A stretch of 64,000 bases of DNA from Psychrosphaera ytuae (GTDB lineage Bacteria; Pseudomonadota; Gammaproteobacteria; Enterobacterales; Alteromonadaceae). Shown here piece after piece: positions 35,219-44,321 of the stretch. The stretch spans positions 1,116,001 to 1,180,000 of the forward strand of contig NZ_CP072110.1 of NCBI RefSeq assembly GCF_017638545.1, written 5' to 3'. Below the pieces are notes generated by a model, which was not told the DNA's origin, ran no database searches, and saw only the letters and a list, made by a program, of their open reading frames with translations. Position 1 is the first letter of the stretch, and every line of letters starts with the position of its first letter. A program made the translations under genes and the position numbers.

Positions 35219-37132
35219 TTATAATGTCGTCAAAAATTGTTTTACTAAGTCTGTATCACGAGTTCTGCGCATATCCGGTAAACTGCGCATAAATACCTCA
35301 CCGTATTGGCGAGTCACTAGTCTCGGGTCGCATATTACCAAAGCTCCGCTGTCAGTAACATCTCTTATTAAACGTCCCACCCCTTGCTTTAATGAAATAA
35401 CGGCTTGAGGAATTTGCACCTGCTGAAAAGGGTCTTGCCCTTTTAGTTTGCAGTCCTCCATACGAGCTTGCAAAAGAGGCTCGTCGGGGGAGGCAAAAGG
35501 TAACTTGTCAATCATCACTAAGGATAATGCATCTCCTCGTACATCAACTCCTTCCCAAAACGAGCTGGTTCCGAGTAAAACCGCATGTTTGAGTTTAGTA
35601 AACTTTTCAAGCAGCAAACGTTTACTCGTTGTACCTTGCATAAGTAACGGCAGCTTGGTATTTCCATCTAACATTTTACCCACCATCGTCATGACACGGT
35701 GCGACGTAAATAATAAAAATGCTCGCCCCTTACTTGCTTCAATCATCTCAAGAGCAAGTTCGGCAAACGCCCTAACCGCGGCTTTATCGTTGGGTTCAGG
35801 AAAATATCGAGGAACGCAAAACAAGGCCTGCTTCTGATAATCAAACGGGCTGCCTAAAATCTGAGTACGCGCTTCTGGTAATCCTAACAAAGAGGTAAAG
35901 TGGTCAAATTCCTCATCGACTGATACCGTCGCAGAGGTGAAGACCCAACTCGCTTCAGACTCTTCAACAAACGCCCCAAATTTGTCAGCAATTGAAAGCG
36001 GTGTGGTATGCAAGGTGAAATGGCGTTTCGATGTGTCATACCAGTAGCTGTACCCGGTTTCTTGAATGCTGTTAACACGATCAAACTTGCCTCTTAACTG
36101 GCACAGACGCTCAAAACAAGAGTCTATCGCTTCAGTGCGTGAAACGACCATTTTTAGAACGTCGTATAAGAAATCAAAGGACTTATGAACCAGCCTCATC
36201 GCCTCTTGAATATTGTCTTGTTTCACTTTTTCTCGCCAGTTTCCCTTTTCAGGATCGATGGCAAAAACAAGGCGCATATCCAAAATATTTTTTTCGAGGT
36301 TTTGGGCAGCTTTGTTTAACTGTGTAACATCACGCAGGTTAACTTGATATTCGGCTTGAATGTCTTTACACAATTCGAATACCTGACGAGAGGAAAAGTG
36401 TTCACCAAAATACTCGGCGGCAATGTCCGGTATTTGGTGTGCCTCGTCAAAGATAATGACATCAGCAGCGGGGATCAATTCGCCAAAACCGGTGTCTTTG
36501 AGGGACATATCAGCAAAAAACAAATGGTGATTAACGACAATAAGGTCGGCGTCTAGTGCCCTTTTTCTGGCGTTTAGAACATGACACTCTCCAATGTTAG
36601 GACAATCCTTACCCAAACAGTTATCTACGCTACTTGTAACGAAGGGAATGACTCGGCTGTTTTCTTCAATTGAGGTTAATTCTCCCAAATCGCCCGAATC
36701 CGTTTCCGAACTCCAGCGTCTTACTTTTGAAAGATCGGTAACAAAATCTGCGTCGTCAAATGGAGGGTGTTGACCGTTCTGGATCATTCGGTACAAACAC
36801 AAATAGTTGGCTCTACCTTTGAGGAGTGCGGTTTTCATTCGAGGTTTTAACGCTTGTTTGACAAGCGGTAAATCACGGTGAAAAAGCTGCTCCTGTAGCG
36901 CTTTTGTTCCCGTCGAGACAATTATTTTTTTGCCTTCAAGCATCGCCGGTGCAAGGTAAGCGAATGTTTTTCCTGTTCCTGTCCCCGCCTCAACAACAAG
37001 TTGCTTTTTGTCTTTGATTGTCGCGGCGACGGCATTAGCCATATCAAGCTGCGATTGGCGTGCTTTAAAGCCAGGAATTGCTTTAGCTAACGCGCCATTA
37101 TCTGAAAAGCACTGTTGGACAGATTGTTTCAC
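35219..37132 (-). CDS. yoaA: DinG-family ATP-dependent DNA helicase YoaA
   Basis: YoaA is an XPD-like superfamily 2 helicase that acts in DNA damage tolerance. In E. coli it pairs with HolC. The 637-residue product (E. coli 636) has Walker A VEAGTGTGKTFAYLAPAM (about 45-62), a Cys set for a 4Fe-4S cluster (CLYRM, then CLGKDCPNIGEC), the DEAH box IIFDEAHQIPD and a helicase C domain with QGVGRLIRD. The start is GTG at 37132. It is coupled to tsaB. Confidence 0.93.
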   Translation of the reverse strand: MKQSVQQCFSDNGALAKAIPGFKARQSQLDMANAVAATIKDKKQLVVEAGTGTGKTFAYLAPAMLEGKKIIVSTGTKALQEQLFHRDLPLVKQALKPRMKTALLKGRANYLCLYRMIQNGQHPPFDDADFVTDLSKVRRWSSETDSGDLGELTSIEENSRVIPFVTSSVDNCLGKDCPNIGECHVLNARKRALDADLIVVNHHLFFADMSLKDTGFGELIPAADVIIFDEAHQIPDIAAEYFGEHFSSRQVFELCKDIQAEYQVNLRDVTQLNKAAQNLEKNILDMRLVFAIDPEKGNWREKVKQDNIQEAMRLVHKSFDFLYDVLKMVVSRTEAIDSCFERLCQLRGKFDRVNSIQETGYSYWYDTSKRHFTLHTTPLSIADKFGAFVEESEASWVFTSATVSVDEEFDHFTSLLGLPEARTQILGSPFDYQKQALFCVPRYFPEPNDKAAVRAFAELALEMIEASKGRAFLLFTSHRVMTMVGKMLDGNTKLPLLMQGTTSKRLLLEKFTKLKHAVLLGTSSFWEGVDVRGDALSLVMIDKLPFASPDEPLLQARMEDCKLKGQDPFQQVQIPQAVISLKQGVGRLIRDVTDSGALVICDPRLVTRQYGEVFMRSLPDMRRTRDTDLVKQFLTTL

Positions 37133-37242
37133 TTATAAGTCTCGATTTATTATGGAACATGAAATTAGGAATGAGAGTCTACCAAAACCCAAACAAGAGC
37201 GACATCACCTTTGGAACAGAAAATACTTAAAAAAAGGCATAA

Positions 37243-37270
37243 AAAAACTCCCGCAAATGCGAGAGTTTTT
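37243..37270 (-). terminator. Terminator after the 2-Cys peroxiredoxin gene
   Basis: AAAAACTC and GAGAGTTTTT flank an inner GCA/TGC pairing, forming a slightly imperfect hairpin. On the minus strand it ends in a T-run about 27 bases beyond the peroxiredoxin stop. Confidence 0.75.
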
Positions 37271-37296
37271 CGTATTACTAACTTAAAAGTTGGTAA

Positions 37297-37902
37297 TTAT
37301 AGAGAGTCAGCGTTTTCAGCTAGGAAAGCAGCAACACCGTCTGGCGTGTCTTTCATGCCTTTTTTACCTTCTTCCCAACCAGCTGGACATACTTCGCCGT
37401 GCTCTTGGTGGAAGTTTAATGCGTCAACCATACGTAGCATTTCGTCAATGTTACGACCTAGTGGTAAGTCATTAACAACTTGGTGGCGAACCATACCTTC
37501 TTCGTCAATTAAGAAAGATGCACGGAAGGCAACACCTGCTTCTGGGTGCTCAACGTCGTATGCTTGACAAATTTCGTGCTTAACGTCAGCTGCTAGTGTG
37601 TAACCAACTTGACCGATACCGCCGTTTTCAACAGCAGTGTTACGCCATGCGTTGTGGCTGAACTGAGAGTCGATAGAAACACCGATTACTTCTACACCGC
37701 GCTTTTGGAATTCAGCTAAACGCTTGTCAAAAGCGATAAGCTCAGAAGGACAAACGAAAGTGAAGTCTAGTGGGTAGAAGAAAACAACTGCTTTTTTACC
37801 TTTTGTTGCTTCTGCAAAGTTAAAGTTGTCAACGATTTCGCCGTTGCCAAGAACTGCTGCAGCTGAAAAATCTGGTGCCTTACGGCCTACTAATACGCCC
37901 AT
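37297..37902 (-). CDS. Typical 2-Cys peroxiredoxin (AhpC/Tsa type)
   Basis: This enzyme reduces hydrogen and alkyl peroxides in the cytoplasm. The 201-residue product has the peroxidatic Cys at C51 (FTFVCPSEL) and the resolving Cys at C172 (HGEVCPAGW), followed by a C-terminal tail like those of thioredoxin-dependent Prx. The ATG at 37902 (MGVLVGRKAPDF) has GGAG 6 bases upstream; an upstream frame to 37971 has no family match. It is divergent from the iron gene cluster, which fits a joint peroxide and iron defence. Confidence 0.94.
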   Translation of the reverse strand: MGVLVGRKAPDFSAAAVLGNGEIVDNFNFAEATKGKKAVVFFYPLDFTFVCPSELIAFDKRLAEFQKRGVEVIGVSIDSQFSHNAWRNTAVENGGIGQVGYTLAADVKHEICQAYDVEHPEAGVAFRASFLIDEEGMVRHQVVNDLPLGRNIDEMLRMVDALNFHQEHGEVCPAGWEEGKKGMKDTPDGVAAFLAENADSL

Positions 37903-38065
37903 GGGTATCTCCAAAGTTGTTTTGTTAATAAGTTTGCACCAAGTATATATAGACCAATTATCAGAAACCAAGTTGTATTTCCGATTAATCCTATCGAAAT
38001 TATCGATTTAGTCGATTAAGGCTAGCTACGAATAAAAATAAATCGCATTTAGCTCAAAAAAACCT

Positions 38066-38096
38066 TGATAAAGCACCTAATGAGAATTATTATCAC
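38066..38096 (+). promoter_or_regulatory. bfd promoter with overlapping Fur box
   Basis: TTGATA (38066-38071) and TATTAT (38089-38094), 17 bases apart, make a good sigma70 promoter. The 15-base box TGAGAATTATTATCA (38082-38096) matches the Fur half-sites TGAtAAT-n-ATTATCA with one mismatch. It covers the -10, which is the classic layout for iron-dependent repression of bfd. Confidence 0.75.
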
Positions 38097-38122
38097 TTGC
38101 ATCAAATCAAGAGGTGTTAGCA

Positions 38123-38317
38123 ATGTACGTTTGTTTGTGCAAAGGCATTACAGATAAAGACATAAAAGAAGTGGTCGAACAGCATGGCGTGGGTAATCTA
38201 CGCGAGCTAAAACAGCACCTGCCTGTTGGTCAAGAATGTGGTAACTGCACTAAAGTTGCACAAAACATCATCGACAAAACCATCATTGATGAGTCTTTAT
38301 TTAAAGAAGTCAGCTAG
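38123..38317 (+). CDS. bfd: Bacterioferritin-associated ferredoxin
   Basis: Bfd is a small [2Fe-2S] protein that delivers electrons to bacterioferritin so that stored iron can be released when iron is scarce. The 64-residue product has all four cluster Cys: C4, C6, C39 and C42 (VCLC and ECGNC). The ATG at 38123 begins MYVCLCKGIT, the family start; GAGG lies 8-9 bases upstream. It lies 132 bases before the first bfr gene and has its own Fur-box promoter. Confidence 0.96.
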   Translation: MYVCLCKGITDKDIKEVVEQHGVGNLRELKQHLPVGQECGNCTKVAQNIIDKTIIDESLFKEVS

Positions 38318-38348
38318 TTAGCCTATCAGATGTGATAATCGTATCAAT

Positions 38349-38361
38349 AATGATTATCATT
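38349..38361 (+). promoter_or_regulatory. Fur box upstream of the bfr promoter
   Basis: AATGATTATCATT is a perfect 13-base palindrome within AATAATGATTATCATTAATA and close to the Fur consensus. It lies 28 bases upstream of the bfr -35, not on the promoter, so a direct block of transcription is less likely than for bfd. Confidence 0.75.
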
Positions 38362-38389
38362 AATAAACGGTTGTTTTTATTGAATATTT

Positions 38390-38417
38390 TTGCAAATTGA
38401 TAAAAACATTCTATACT
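38390..38417 (+). promoter_or_regulatory. Promoter of the bfr pair
   Basis: TTGCAA (38390-38395) and TATACT (38412-38417) are 16 bases apart, 33 bases before the first bfr ATG. Just downstream, CCTATCT (38421-38427) pairs with AGATAGG (38433-38439) and six T bases follow. The ribosome site AGGA (38437-38440) lies partly in that stem, so the hairpin could affect translation. Confidence 0.6.
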
Positions 38418-38449
38418 CCTCCTATCTGGCCAAGATAGGATTTTTTCTC

Positions 38450-38917
38450 ATGCAAAGTAACCGCACAATTATCACTACCCTCAACGATATTCTGACTGTT
38501 GAGTTAACGTCTATTAATCAATACTTTCTACACGCACGTATGTACAAGAATTGGGGTTTCAGCAAGCTAAACGACAAGTGTTATAAAAAGTCGATTTTAG
38601 ATATGAAACAAGCTGACAAACTCATTGAACGCATTTTATTTTTGGAAGGCTTACCAAATCTACAAAAGCTTGGCGCATTAAGCATTGGTGAACACACCGA
38701 AGAAATGATGAAGTGCGATAGCCAATTTCAACAAACTCAAATTAACCAAATGCGAGCTGCGATTGCAGTGTGCGAAGAGCAGCAAGATTATGTTTCTCGA
38801 GACCTGTTAACAGAGATTCTTGAAGGCGAAGAAGAGCACTTAGACTGGCTTGAAACTCAAGACTATCAAATCGAAACCCTAGGTCTAGAAAAGTACCTAC
38901 AAGCCCAAATCAACTAA
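38450..38917 (+). CDS. bfr: Bacterioferritin, heme-binding subunit with degenerate ferroxidase site
   Basis: A 155-residue ferritin-like four-helix subunit. Aligned by eye to E. coli Bfr, the heme-ligand Met52 is kept (LDMKQAD). The ferroxidase residues are E18 and the E127/H130 pair present, but E51 is Asp, H54 is Gln and E94 is Gln. It can therefore bind heme but probably not oxidise iron alone. The next gene has the opposite pattern, so the two likely form a mixed 24-mer, as in Pseudomonas and Neisseria. The ATG at 38450 was chosen; an earlier frame lies in the promoter. It lies 11 bases from the partner. Confidence 0.93.
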   Translation: MQSNRTIITTLNDILTVELTSINQYFLHARMYKNWGFSKLNDKCYKKSILDMKQADKLIERILFLEGLPNLQKLGALSIGEHTEEMMKCDSQFQQTQINQMRAAIAVCEEQQDYVSRDLLTEILEGEEEHLDWLETQDYQIETLGLEKYLQAQIN

Positions 38918-38928
38918 GGAGTTCCGTC

Positions 38929-39396
38929 ATGAAAGGCAAGCAAAATATTATCGACGCCCTAAACGGCCTATTGGCATATGAATTAGCGGCTATGGACCAG
39001 TACTTTATCCACTCTCGTATGTATGACGACTGGGGTTTTACAAAGTTATTTGAACGCATAGATCATGAGTTTGATGATGAAAAAGGCCATGCTTCGTTAT
39101 TGATTGAGCGTATCTTATTTTTGGAAGGCACACCGGATATGGTTACTCGTGATGGTTTGCATATCGGCAAAACCGTTCCGGAAATGTTAGAGAGTGATCT
39201 TCGCGTTGAATACGCTGTTGACGCAGCTCTAAAAAGCGCAATGGCATTGTGTGAAAAAGAGCAAGATTACGTAACTCGCAATATGCTCCAAACATTAATT
39301 GATGATACAGAGTCTGATCACGCGTACTGGTTAGAACAACAATTACGTCTGATCAAAACAATCGGCTTAGAAAACTACCTACAGTCACAAATGTAA
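38929..39396 (+). CDS. bfr: Bacterioferritin, ferroxidase-active subunit lacking the heme Met
   Basis: A 155-residue bacterioferritin subunit. All six ferroxidase ligands align: E18, E51, H54 (DDEKGH), E94, E127 and H130 (TESDHAYW). Position 52, the heme ligand, is Lys instead of Met. This subunit should oxidise Fe(II) and load the core but not bind heme. It complements the preceding gene, 11 bases upstream, whose ferroxidase site is broken. AAGGAG lies before the ATG. The pair ends in a strong bidirectional terminator. Confidence 0.94.
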   Translation: MKGKQNIIDALNGLLAYELAAMDQYFIHSRMYDDWGFTKLFERIDHEFDDEKGHASLLIERILFLEGTPDMVTRDGLHIGKTVPEMLESDLRVEYAVDAALKSAMALCEKEQDYVTRNMLQTLIDDTESDHAYWLEQQLRLIKTIGLENYLQSQM

Positions 39397-39432
39397 GCTC
39401 TAACCGAGAACTGAAACAAATAAGCAACAAAT

Positions 39433-39469
39433 AAAAAACGGTGCATTCTTTCGAAGTGCACCGTTTTTT
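39433..39469 (+). terminator. Bidirectional terminator between bfr and argS
   Basis: AAAAAACGGTGCA (39433-39445) pairs with TGCACCGTTTTTT (39457-39469) around an 11-base loop. It serves bfr on the plus strand and argS on the minus strand. Confidence 0.92.
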
Positions 39470-39510
39470 TATGGAGCCTTATTCAGCTCGCATTAACTAG
39501 CCATGACAGG

Positions 39511-41247
39511 TTACATCTTTTCCATGGTTTCGATGCCTAACAAATCCAAACCTTGTTTCATGGTTTTAGCCACTAATAAGCTCAGGGCTAAACGGCTTTG
39601 TTTTGTCTCTTCGGCAACACCGTCTTTTAAGATTGGACATGCTTCGTAGAAGCTCATGAACAAGCTAGCCAGTTCGTATAGGTATGTACACAACACGTGT
39701 GGTGTTAAGTTTTGACTCACTGAGCCAATAACTTCAACAAACTGTAATAACTTAACGGCTAGTGCCTTTTCTTGCGCTTCTGTAATGGAGACCTTGGCAT
39801 TGAAGTCTGTTGTTTCGATACCAGCCTTGCGGAAAATACTCTGAATACGAGTGTAGGCGTATTGTAGGTAAGGCGCTGTATCACCTTCAAAGCTCAACAT
39901 CGTATCCCAATCGAAGATATAGTCCGTTGTACGGTTTTTACTAAGGTCAGCATATTTGATTGCACCGATACCTACTTTACGAGCGACTTCTTTTTGCTCA
40001 TCAGCCGATAACTCATTTGCACGCTCTGCTAATAGCTTCTCTGCACGTTCAACCGCTTCATCTAACAAGTCGGCCAACTTAACAGTACCACCAGTACGCG
40101 TTTTAAATGGCTTGCCGTCTTTACCTAACATCATGCCAAATGGACCGTGTTCATAGGTAGTCTCTGCTTTTAGCAAGCCACCTTTACGACCTACGATTTC
40201 CGCTTGTTTAAAGTGGAAAGCTTGGCGAGCGTCAGTGAAGATAATGATACGATCAGCATTTAAGTCAAAAGAACGGTACTTCATCGCTGCTAAGTCAGTG
40301 GTTGAATATAAGTAACCACCACCGGATTTTTCTACAATATAAACTGCAGGCTCGCCGTCTTTATTAGCAAGCTCTTCAATGAATACTACCTGTGCACCTT
40401 GGTCTTCAACCACGATACCCTGTTCTTTTAGGTCGGCTACAATTCCCGGAAGCATCGGGTTGTAAGCACTTTCACCCATGATGTCATCGTTAGTTAGTTT
40501 AACGTTGAGCTTTTCGTAAACTTCTTCTGAGTGCTGAATCGACACTTCGATAAACTGTTGCCACAGGGCTTTACATTGCTCATCGCCACCTTGCAATTTA
40601 ACCACGTATTCACGCGCTCTATCGGCAAAGCCTTCTTCTTCATCAAAACGAACTTTAGCTTCGCGATAAAAGTCTTCTAAGTCAGATAGGGCTGTTGTAG
40701 CAACCTGATCAGCTGCTAACTTGTCCTGAAGATGCGCAATCAGCATACCAAACTGAGTACCCCAGTCACCCATGTGGTTTTGACGAATGACATCGTGACC
40801 TAAAAATTCGATAACACGTGCGACCGCATCACCAATTATGGTCGAACGTAAGTGACCAACGTGCATTTCTTTTGCTAAGTTCGGCGATGACAAATCTACA
40901 ACTACTTTTTGTTGTGATTCGGTTTCTACCGCTAAACGCGGGTCAGCGATAGCTCGCTCCACTTGGCTTGCTAACCACTCTGGGCGAAGTTTTACGTTTA
41001 TAAAACCAGGACCTGCAATTTCTAAGCTCTCAGCCACATCATCAAGTTCAACGTTTTCAACGATAACTTGAGCAATATCACGAGGCTTTTGCTTTAAGAT
41101 TTTCGCTAACGCCATTGCACCATTAAATTGATACTCACCAAACTCAGGGCGTGTGCTTTTTGCCAGTGGCGCTGGCGCATTTTCTGCACCTTCAATTTTG
41201 CTTAAAGCTTGTTTAAATCTGTCTTGTACTAACTTAAATACGTTCAT
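39511..41247 (-). CDS. argS: Arginine--tRNA ligase
   Basis: ArgRS charges tRNA-Arg; it is a class Ia monomer. The 578-residue product (E. coli 577) has the HIGH-type motif HVGHLRST (about residue 130) in SPNLAKEMHVGHLRS, the Arg-binding region, and a DGKPFKTRTGG segment in place of KMSKS, as in the E. coli enzyme. The C-terminal DALR anticodon-binding domain ends the protein. It lies 33 bases from prfC on the same strand. Confidence 0.97.
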   Translation of the reverse strand: MNVFKLVQDRFKQALSKIEGAENAPAPLAKSTRPEFGEYQFNGAMALAKILKQKPRDIAQVIVENVELDDVAESLEIAGPGFINVKLRPEWLASQVERAIADPRLAVETESQQKVVVDLSSPNLAKEMHVGHLRSTIIGDAVARVIEFLGHDVIRQNHMGDWGTQFGMLIAHLQDKLAADQVATTALSDLEDFYREAKVRFDEEEGFADRAREYVVKLQGGDEQCKALWQQFIEVSIQHSEEVYEKLNVKLTNDDIMGESAYNPMLPGIVADLKEQGIVVEDQGAQVVFIEELANKDGEPAVYIVEKSGGGYLYSTTDLAAMKYRSFDLNADRIIIFTDARQAFHFKQAEIVGRKGGLLKAETTYEHGPFGMMLGKDGKPFKTRTGGTVKLADLLDEAVERAEKLLAERANELSADEQKEVARKVGIGAIKYADLSKNRTTDYIFDWDTMLSFEGDTAPYLQYAYTRIQSIFRKAGIETTDFNAKVSITEAQEKALAVKLLQFVEVIGSVSQNLTPHVLCTYLYELASLFMSFYEACPILKDGVAEETKQSRLALSLLVAKTMKQGLDLLGIETMEKM

Positions 41248-41280
41248 TGTTTTACCTTAAAATTGACTTTGCGTTGGCGA

Positions 41281-42870
41281 TTAGTGTTCACGAGTTTCTG
41301 AAAATTCGATGTCTGGATAGCGCTCCATCGATAAATTCAGGTTAACTCGAGTAGGTGCAATGTAAGTTAAATTGTCACCGCCATCTAAAGCCAAGTTCGC
41401 CGAACATTTGCGACGGAACTCATCAAACTTTTTGTCATCGTTAGATGAAACCCAACGGGCTGTTGCAACGTTGACGTTTTCGTAAATCGCTTCCACGTTG
41501 TATTCAGATTTTAAGCGCTGAACAACAACGTCAAACTGAAGTACACCTACCGCACCAACGATCAAGTCGTTGTTGTCTAATGGGCGGAATACTTGCACGG
41601 CGCCCTCTTCAGATAACTGAATAAGGCCTTTTAATAATTGCTTTTGCTTAAGAGGATCTTTTAGGCGAATACGGCGGAATAATTCTGGCGCGAAGTTTGG
41701 AATACCACTGAACTTCATATCTTCACCTTGAGTAAAGGTGTCGCCAATCTGTATTGTACCGTGATTGTGTAATCCGATAATATCGCCAGGATAAGCTTCT
41801 TCAACTTGAGAACGGTCGCCAGCAACAAACGTCAATGCGTCTGAGATTCTTACATCTTTACCTAGACGCACGTGCTTCATTTTCATGCCTTTTTCGTACT
41901 TACCCGAAACAATACGCATAAAAGCAACACGGTCACGGTGCTTTGGATCCATGTTAGCTTGGATTTTAAATACAAAACCACTGAAGTTGTCATCTTGCGC
42001 TGTCACTTGCTTGACGTCTGTCTCTCGTGGCATTGGCGTTGGTGCCCATTCAGTTAGACCATCAAGCATATGATCAACACCAAAGTTACCAAGAGCCGTA
42101 CCAAAATAGACCGGCGTCAACTGACCCGCTAAAAACAACTCAAGTTCAAATTCGTGAGATGCACCTAATACAAGTTCTAGCTCATCGCGAAGTTGCTCTG
42201 CCAAATCTTCACCGATTTCAGCATCAACTTCAGGATTATCCAACCCTTTAATAGTGCGAACTTCTTGAATTGTGTGACCTTGGCCAGTCGAATACAAAAT
42301 CACTTCATCTCGATGAATGTGGTAGACACCTTTGAACAACTTGCCACAGCCAATTGGCCAAGTGATTGGAGCACAGGCAATGTTTAATTCAGACTCCACC
42401 TCATCCATCACTTCCATTGGGTCACGAATGTCGCGGTCCAATTTGTTCATAAAAGTAATGATTGGTGTGTCACGAAGACGGGTTACTTCCATCAACTTAC
42501 GAGTTCTATCTTCAACACCTTTTGCAGCATCAATAACCATCAAACATGAGTCAACGGCCGTTAACGTCCGATATGTGTCTTCTGAGAAGTCTTCGTGTCC
42601 TGGAGTATCTAGTAGGTTAACCAAACGATCATTGTAAGGAAACTGCATAACCGAGGTAGTAATTGAAATACCACGGTCTTTTTCCATCTCCATCCAGTCT
42701 GATTTGGCATGCTGGTTAGAGCCGCGCCCTTTAACTGTACCAGCGGTTTGTAATTGCTGTCCGAACAACAATACCTTTTCAGTGATGGTGGTTTTACCCG
42801 CATCCGGGTGAGATATAATCGCAAAAGTTCTGCGTTTATTTACTTCGTTTAAAACGTTTTGGTCAGCCAT
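41281..42870 (-). CDS. prfC: Peptide chain release factor 3
   Basis: RF3 is a GTPase that removes RF1 and RF2 from the ribosome after termination. The 529-residue product (E. coli 529) has G1 SHPDAGKTTITEK (about 20-32), G2 GISITTSVMQF, G3 DTPGHEDFSEDTYR and G4 NKLDRD. Domains II and III follow. It is upstream of argS on the minus strand and may be co-transcribed with it. Confidence 0.97.
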   Translation of the reverse strand: MADQNVLNEVNKRRTFAIISHPDAGKTTITEKVLLFGQQLQTAGTVKGRGSNQHAKSDWMEMEKDRGISITTSVMQFPYNDRLVNLLDTPGHEDFSEDTYRTLTAVDSCLMVIDAAKGVEDRTRKLMEVTRLRDTPIITFMNKLDRDIRDPMEVMDEVESELNIACAPITWPIGCGKLFKGVYHIHRDEVILYSTGQGHTIQEVRTIKGLDNPEVDAEIGEDLAEQLRDELELVLGASHEFELELFLAGQLTPVYFGTALGNFGVDHMLDGLTEWAPTPMPRETDVKQVTAQDDNFSGFVFKIQANMDPKHRDRVAFMRIVSGKYEKGMKMKHVRLGKDVRISDALTFVAGDRSQVEEAYPGDIIGLHNHGTIQIGDTFTQGEDMKFSGIPNFAPELFRRIRLKDPLKQKQLLKGLIQLSEEGAVQVFRPLDNNDLIVGAVGVLQFDVVVQRLKSEYNVEAIYENVNVATARWVSSNDDKKFDEFRRKCSANLALDGGDNLTYIAPTRVNLNLSMERYPDIEFSETREH

Positions 42871-43004
42871 TAAATAGTATTCTTACAGTTGGAAAACGAC
42901 TTATAAAATTAAGTCAAAAGTAACAGATAATATGTTGACTATTTTCCCTTATCTTGGCTTGATTAACAACGCACCAAACCAAGATATTCAAATAAAAACC
43001 TAAT

Positions 43005-44321
43005 TTAATTACGTGATAACTGTGAAACCGTCGTTGCTATACTTTCAGACTCACTTCTGATTTCTTCAATCAATCGCATGGCATGCGCTAATTCCTCGTT
43101 AACCTCGGTCACGTTTGTTTGAATAATACCCATGTTGTCCTCTGATTGTTTGGTTAGCTCAGAGTTTAATTGAACAATATCGGCAATTTCTCGCGTAGCA
43201 CGCGATGTGTTAGCTGCCAAATTTCGAACCTCGTCAGCCACAACCGCGAATCCACGCCCCGCCTCACCGGCTCGTGCCGCCTCTATTGCAGCGTTAAGGG
43301 CCAATAGATTGGTTTGCTCGGCAATACTGGAAATAGTCGTAACAATCTGAGTAATTTGATGAGATTGTTCGGTTAAGCGGTTCATTAAATCCGTCGCCTG
43401 ATCAACTGACTTGTTAATGTCACCTGCTATATTAGAGGCTTTGTTGATAGAGCCTTGGCCCTGAGTTGTTATTTCAACTGCGTGAAGTGCATTTTTCTGG
43501 GCAACATCAGACACTTCCTCTGCGGCTCTTTGTAAATTAACCCTGTCTGTTACATCAGAGGCAAATTTAACAATGCTAATGACGTTTCCTTTCTCGTCTT
43601 TGACCGGGTTATAGGTTGCCTCTAACCATATCATTCTGCCTGTCCGAGTTACTCTTTCAAATTGACCGGACTCGTAACGTCCATTGCGCAGCCCTTCCCA
43701 AAAACTTTCATAATTGGCAAGAAAACTAGGCGGACAAAATATCTTGTGGTGCTTTCCAACAATATCTTCCAACTCATATCCCACTGTTTGGCAAAAATTC
43801 TCATTAGCACTAAGAATTTTACCTTCGGGTGTAAACTCTATATACGCAAGCGACTTCATCAACGCATTAGAAACAGCTTCTTGGCTGTCGAGTTGCATTT
43901 TTTTAGCGGTAATATCTGATGCAATTTTTGCAACTTTATAAACCTTACCGTCCTCGTCCGAAATCGGAAAATAAGTTGCATTTATCCAGAGCTTTTCACC
44001 GCCTTTTTTATATCTCAAAAAATGACCTTGATGGGTTTCGCCTTGACGTAATGATGCCCAAAACTCTTTGTACTCATTACTTGCTGCGTAAGCCTTGTCA
44101 CATAAATTGCTGTGGTGTTTGCCGACAATTTCACCGTAATCATACTGCACAGTTTGCAAAAACAGCTCATTAGCATAAGTGACTTCACCATTTGGTGTAA
44201 ATTCAATATAGGCCACGCTGCTTTTTATTGCGTCAACAATATGCTTATTAATCCTAAGGTCTTTTATTTGTTGTTCAAAGCGCTCCAGCACTTCCGCAGG
44301 TACTAATTTTGGAAAAGGCAT
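43005..44321 (-). CDS. Soluble methyl-accepting chemotaxis protein with two PAS domains
   Basis: A 438-residue chemoreceptor with no membrane segment. Two PAS domains (about 30-145 and 155-268) are near-duplicates: both have a YIEFTP start, VGKHH and a PAC segment ending in KIASDIT or KFASDVT. The MCP signalling domain (about 275-438) has the hairpin tip AIEAARAGEAGRGFAVVADEVRNLA. It likely senses a soluble or redox cue through heme, flavin or another PAS ligand, with no cofactor motif that I can fix. There is no CheR pentapeptide at the end. No che genes are adjacent. Confidence 0.9.
   Translation of the reverse strand: MPFPKLVPAEVLERFEQQIKDLRINKHIVDAIKSSVAYIEFTPNGEVTYANELFLQTVQYDYGEIVGKHHSNLCDKAYAASNEYKEFWASLRQGETHQGHFLRYKKGGEKLWINATYFPISDEDGKVYKVAKIASDITAKKMQLDSQEAVSNALMKSLAYIEFTPEGKILSANENFCQTVGYELEDIVGKHHKIFCPPSFLANYESFWEGLRNGRYESGQFERVTRTGRMIWLEATYNPVKDEKGNVISIVKFASDVTDRVNLQRAAEEVSDVAQKNALHAVEITTQGQGSINKASNIAGDINKSVDQATDLMNRLTEQSHQITQIVTTISSIAEQTNLLALNAAIEAARAGEAGRGFAVVADEVRNLAANTSRATREIADIVQLNSELTKQSEDNMGIIQTNVTEVNEELAHAMRLIEEIRSESESIATTVSQLSRN

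Noticed and set aside
38450..39396. Recent duplication of a single bfr gene
   Set aside because: The two products differ widely and at the key ligands in opposite ways, which points to an old, functional split.
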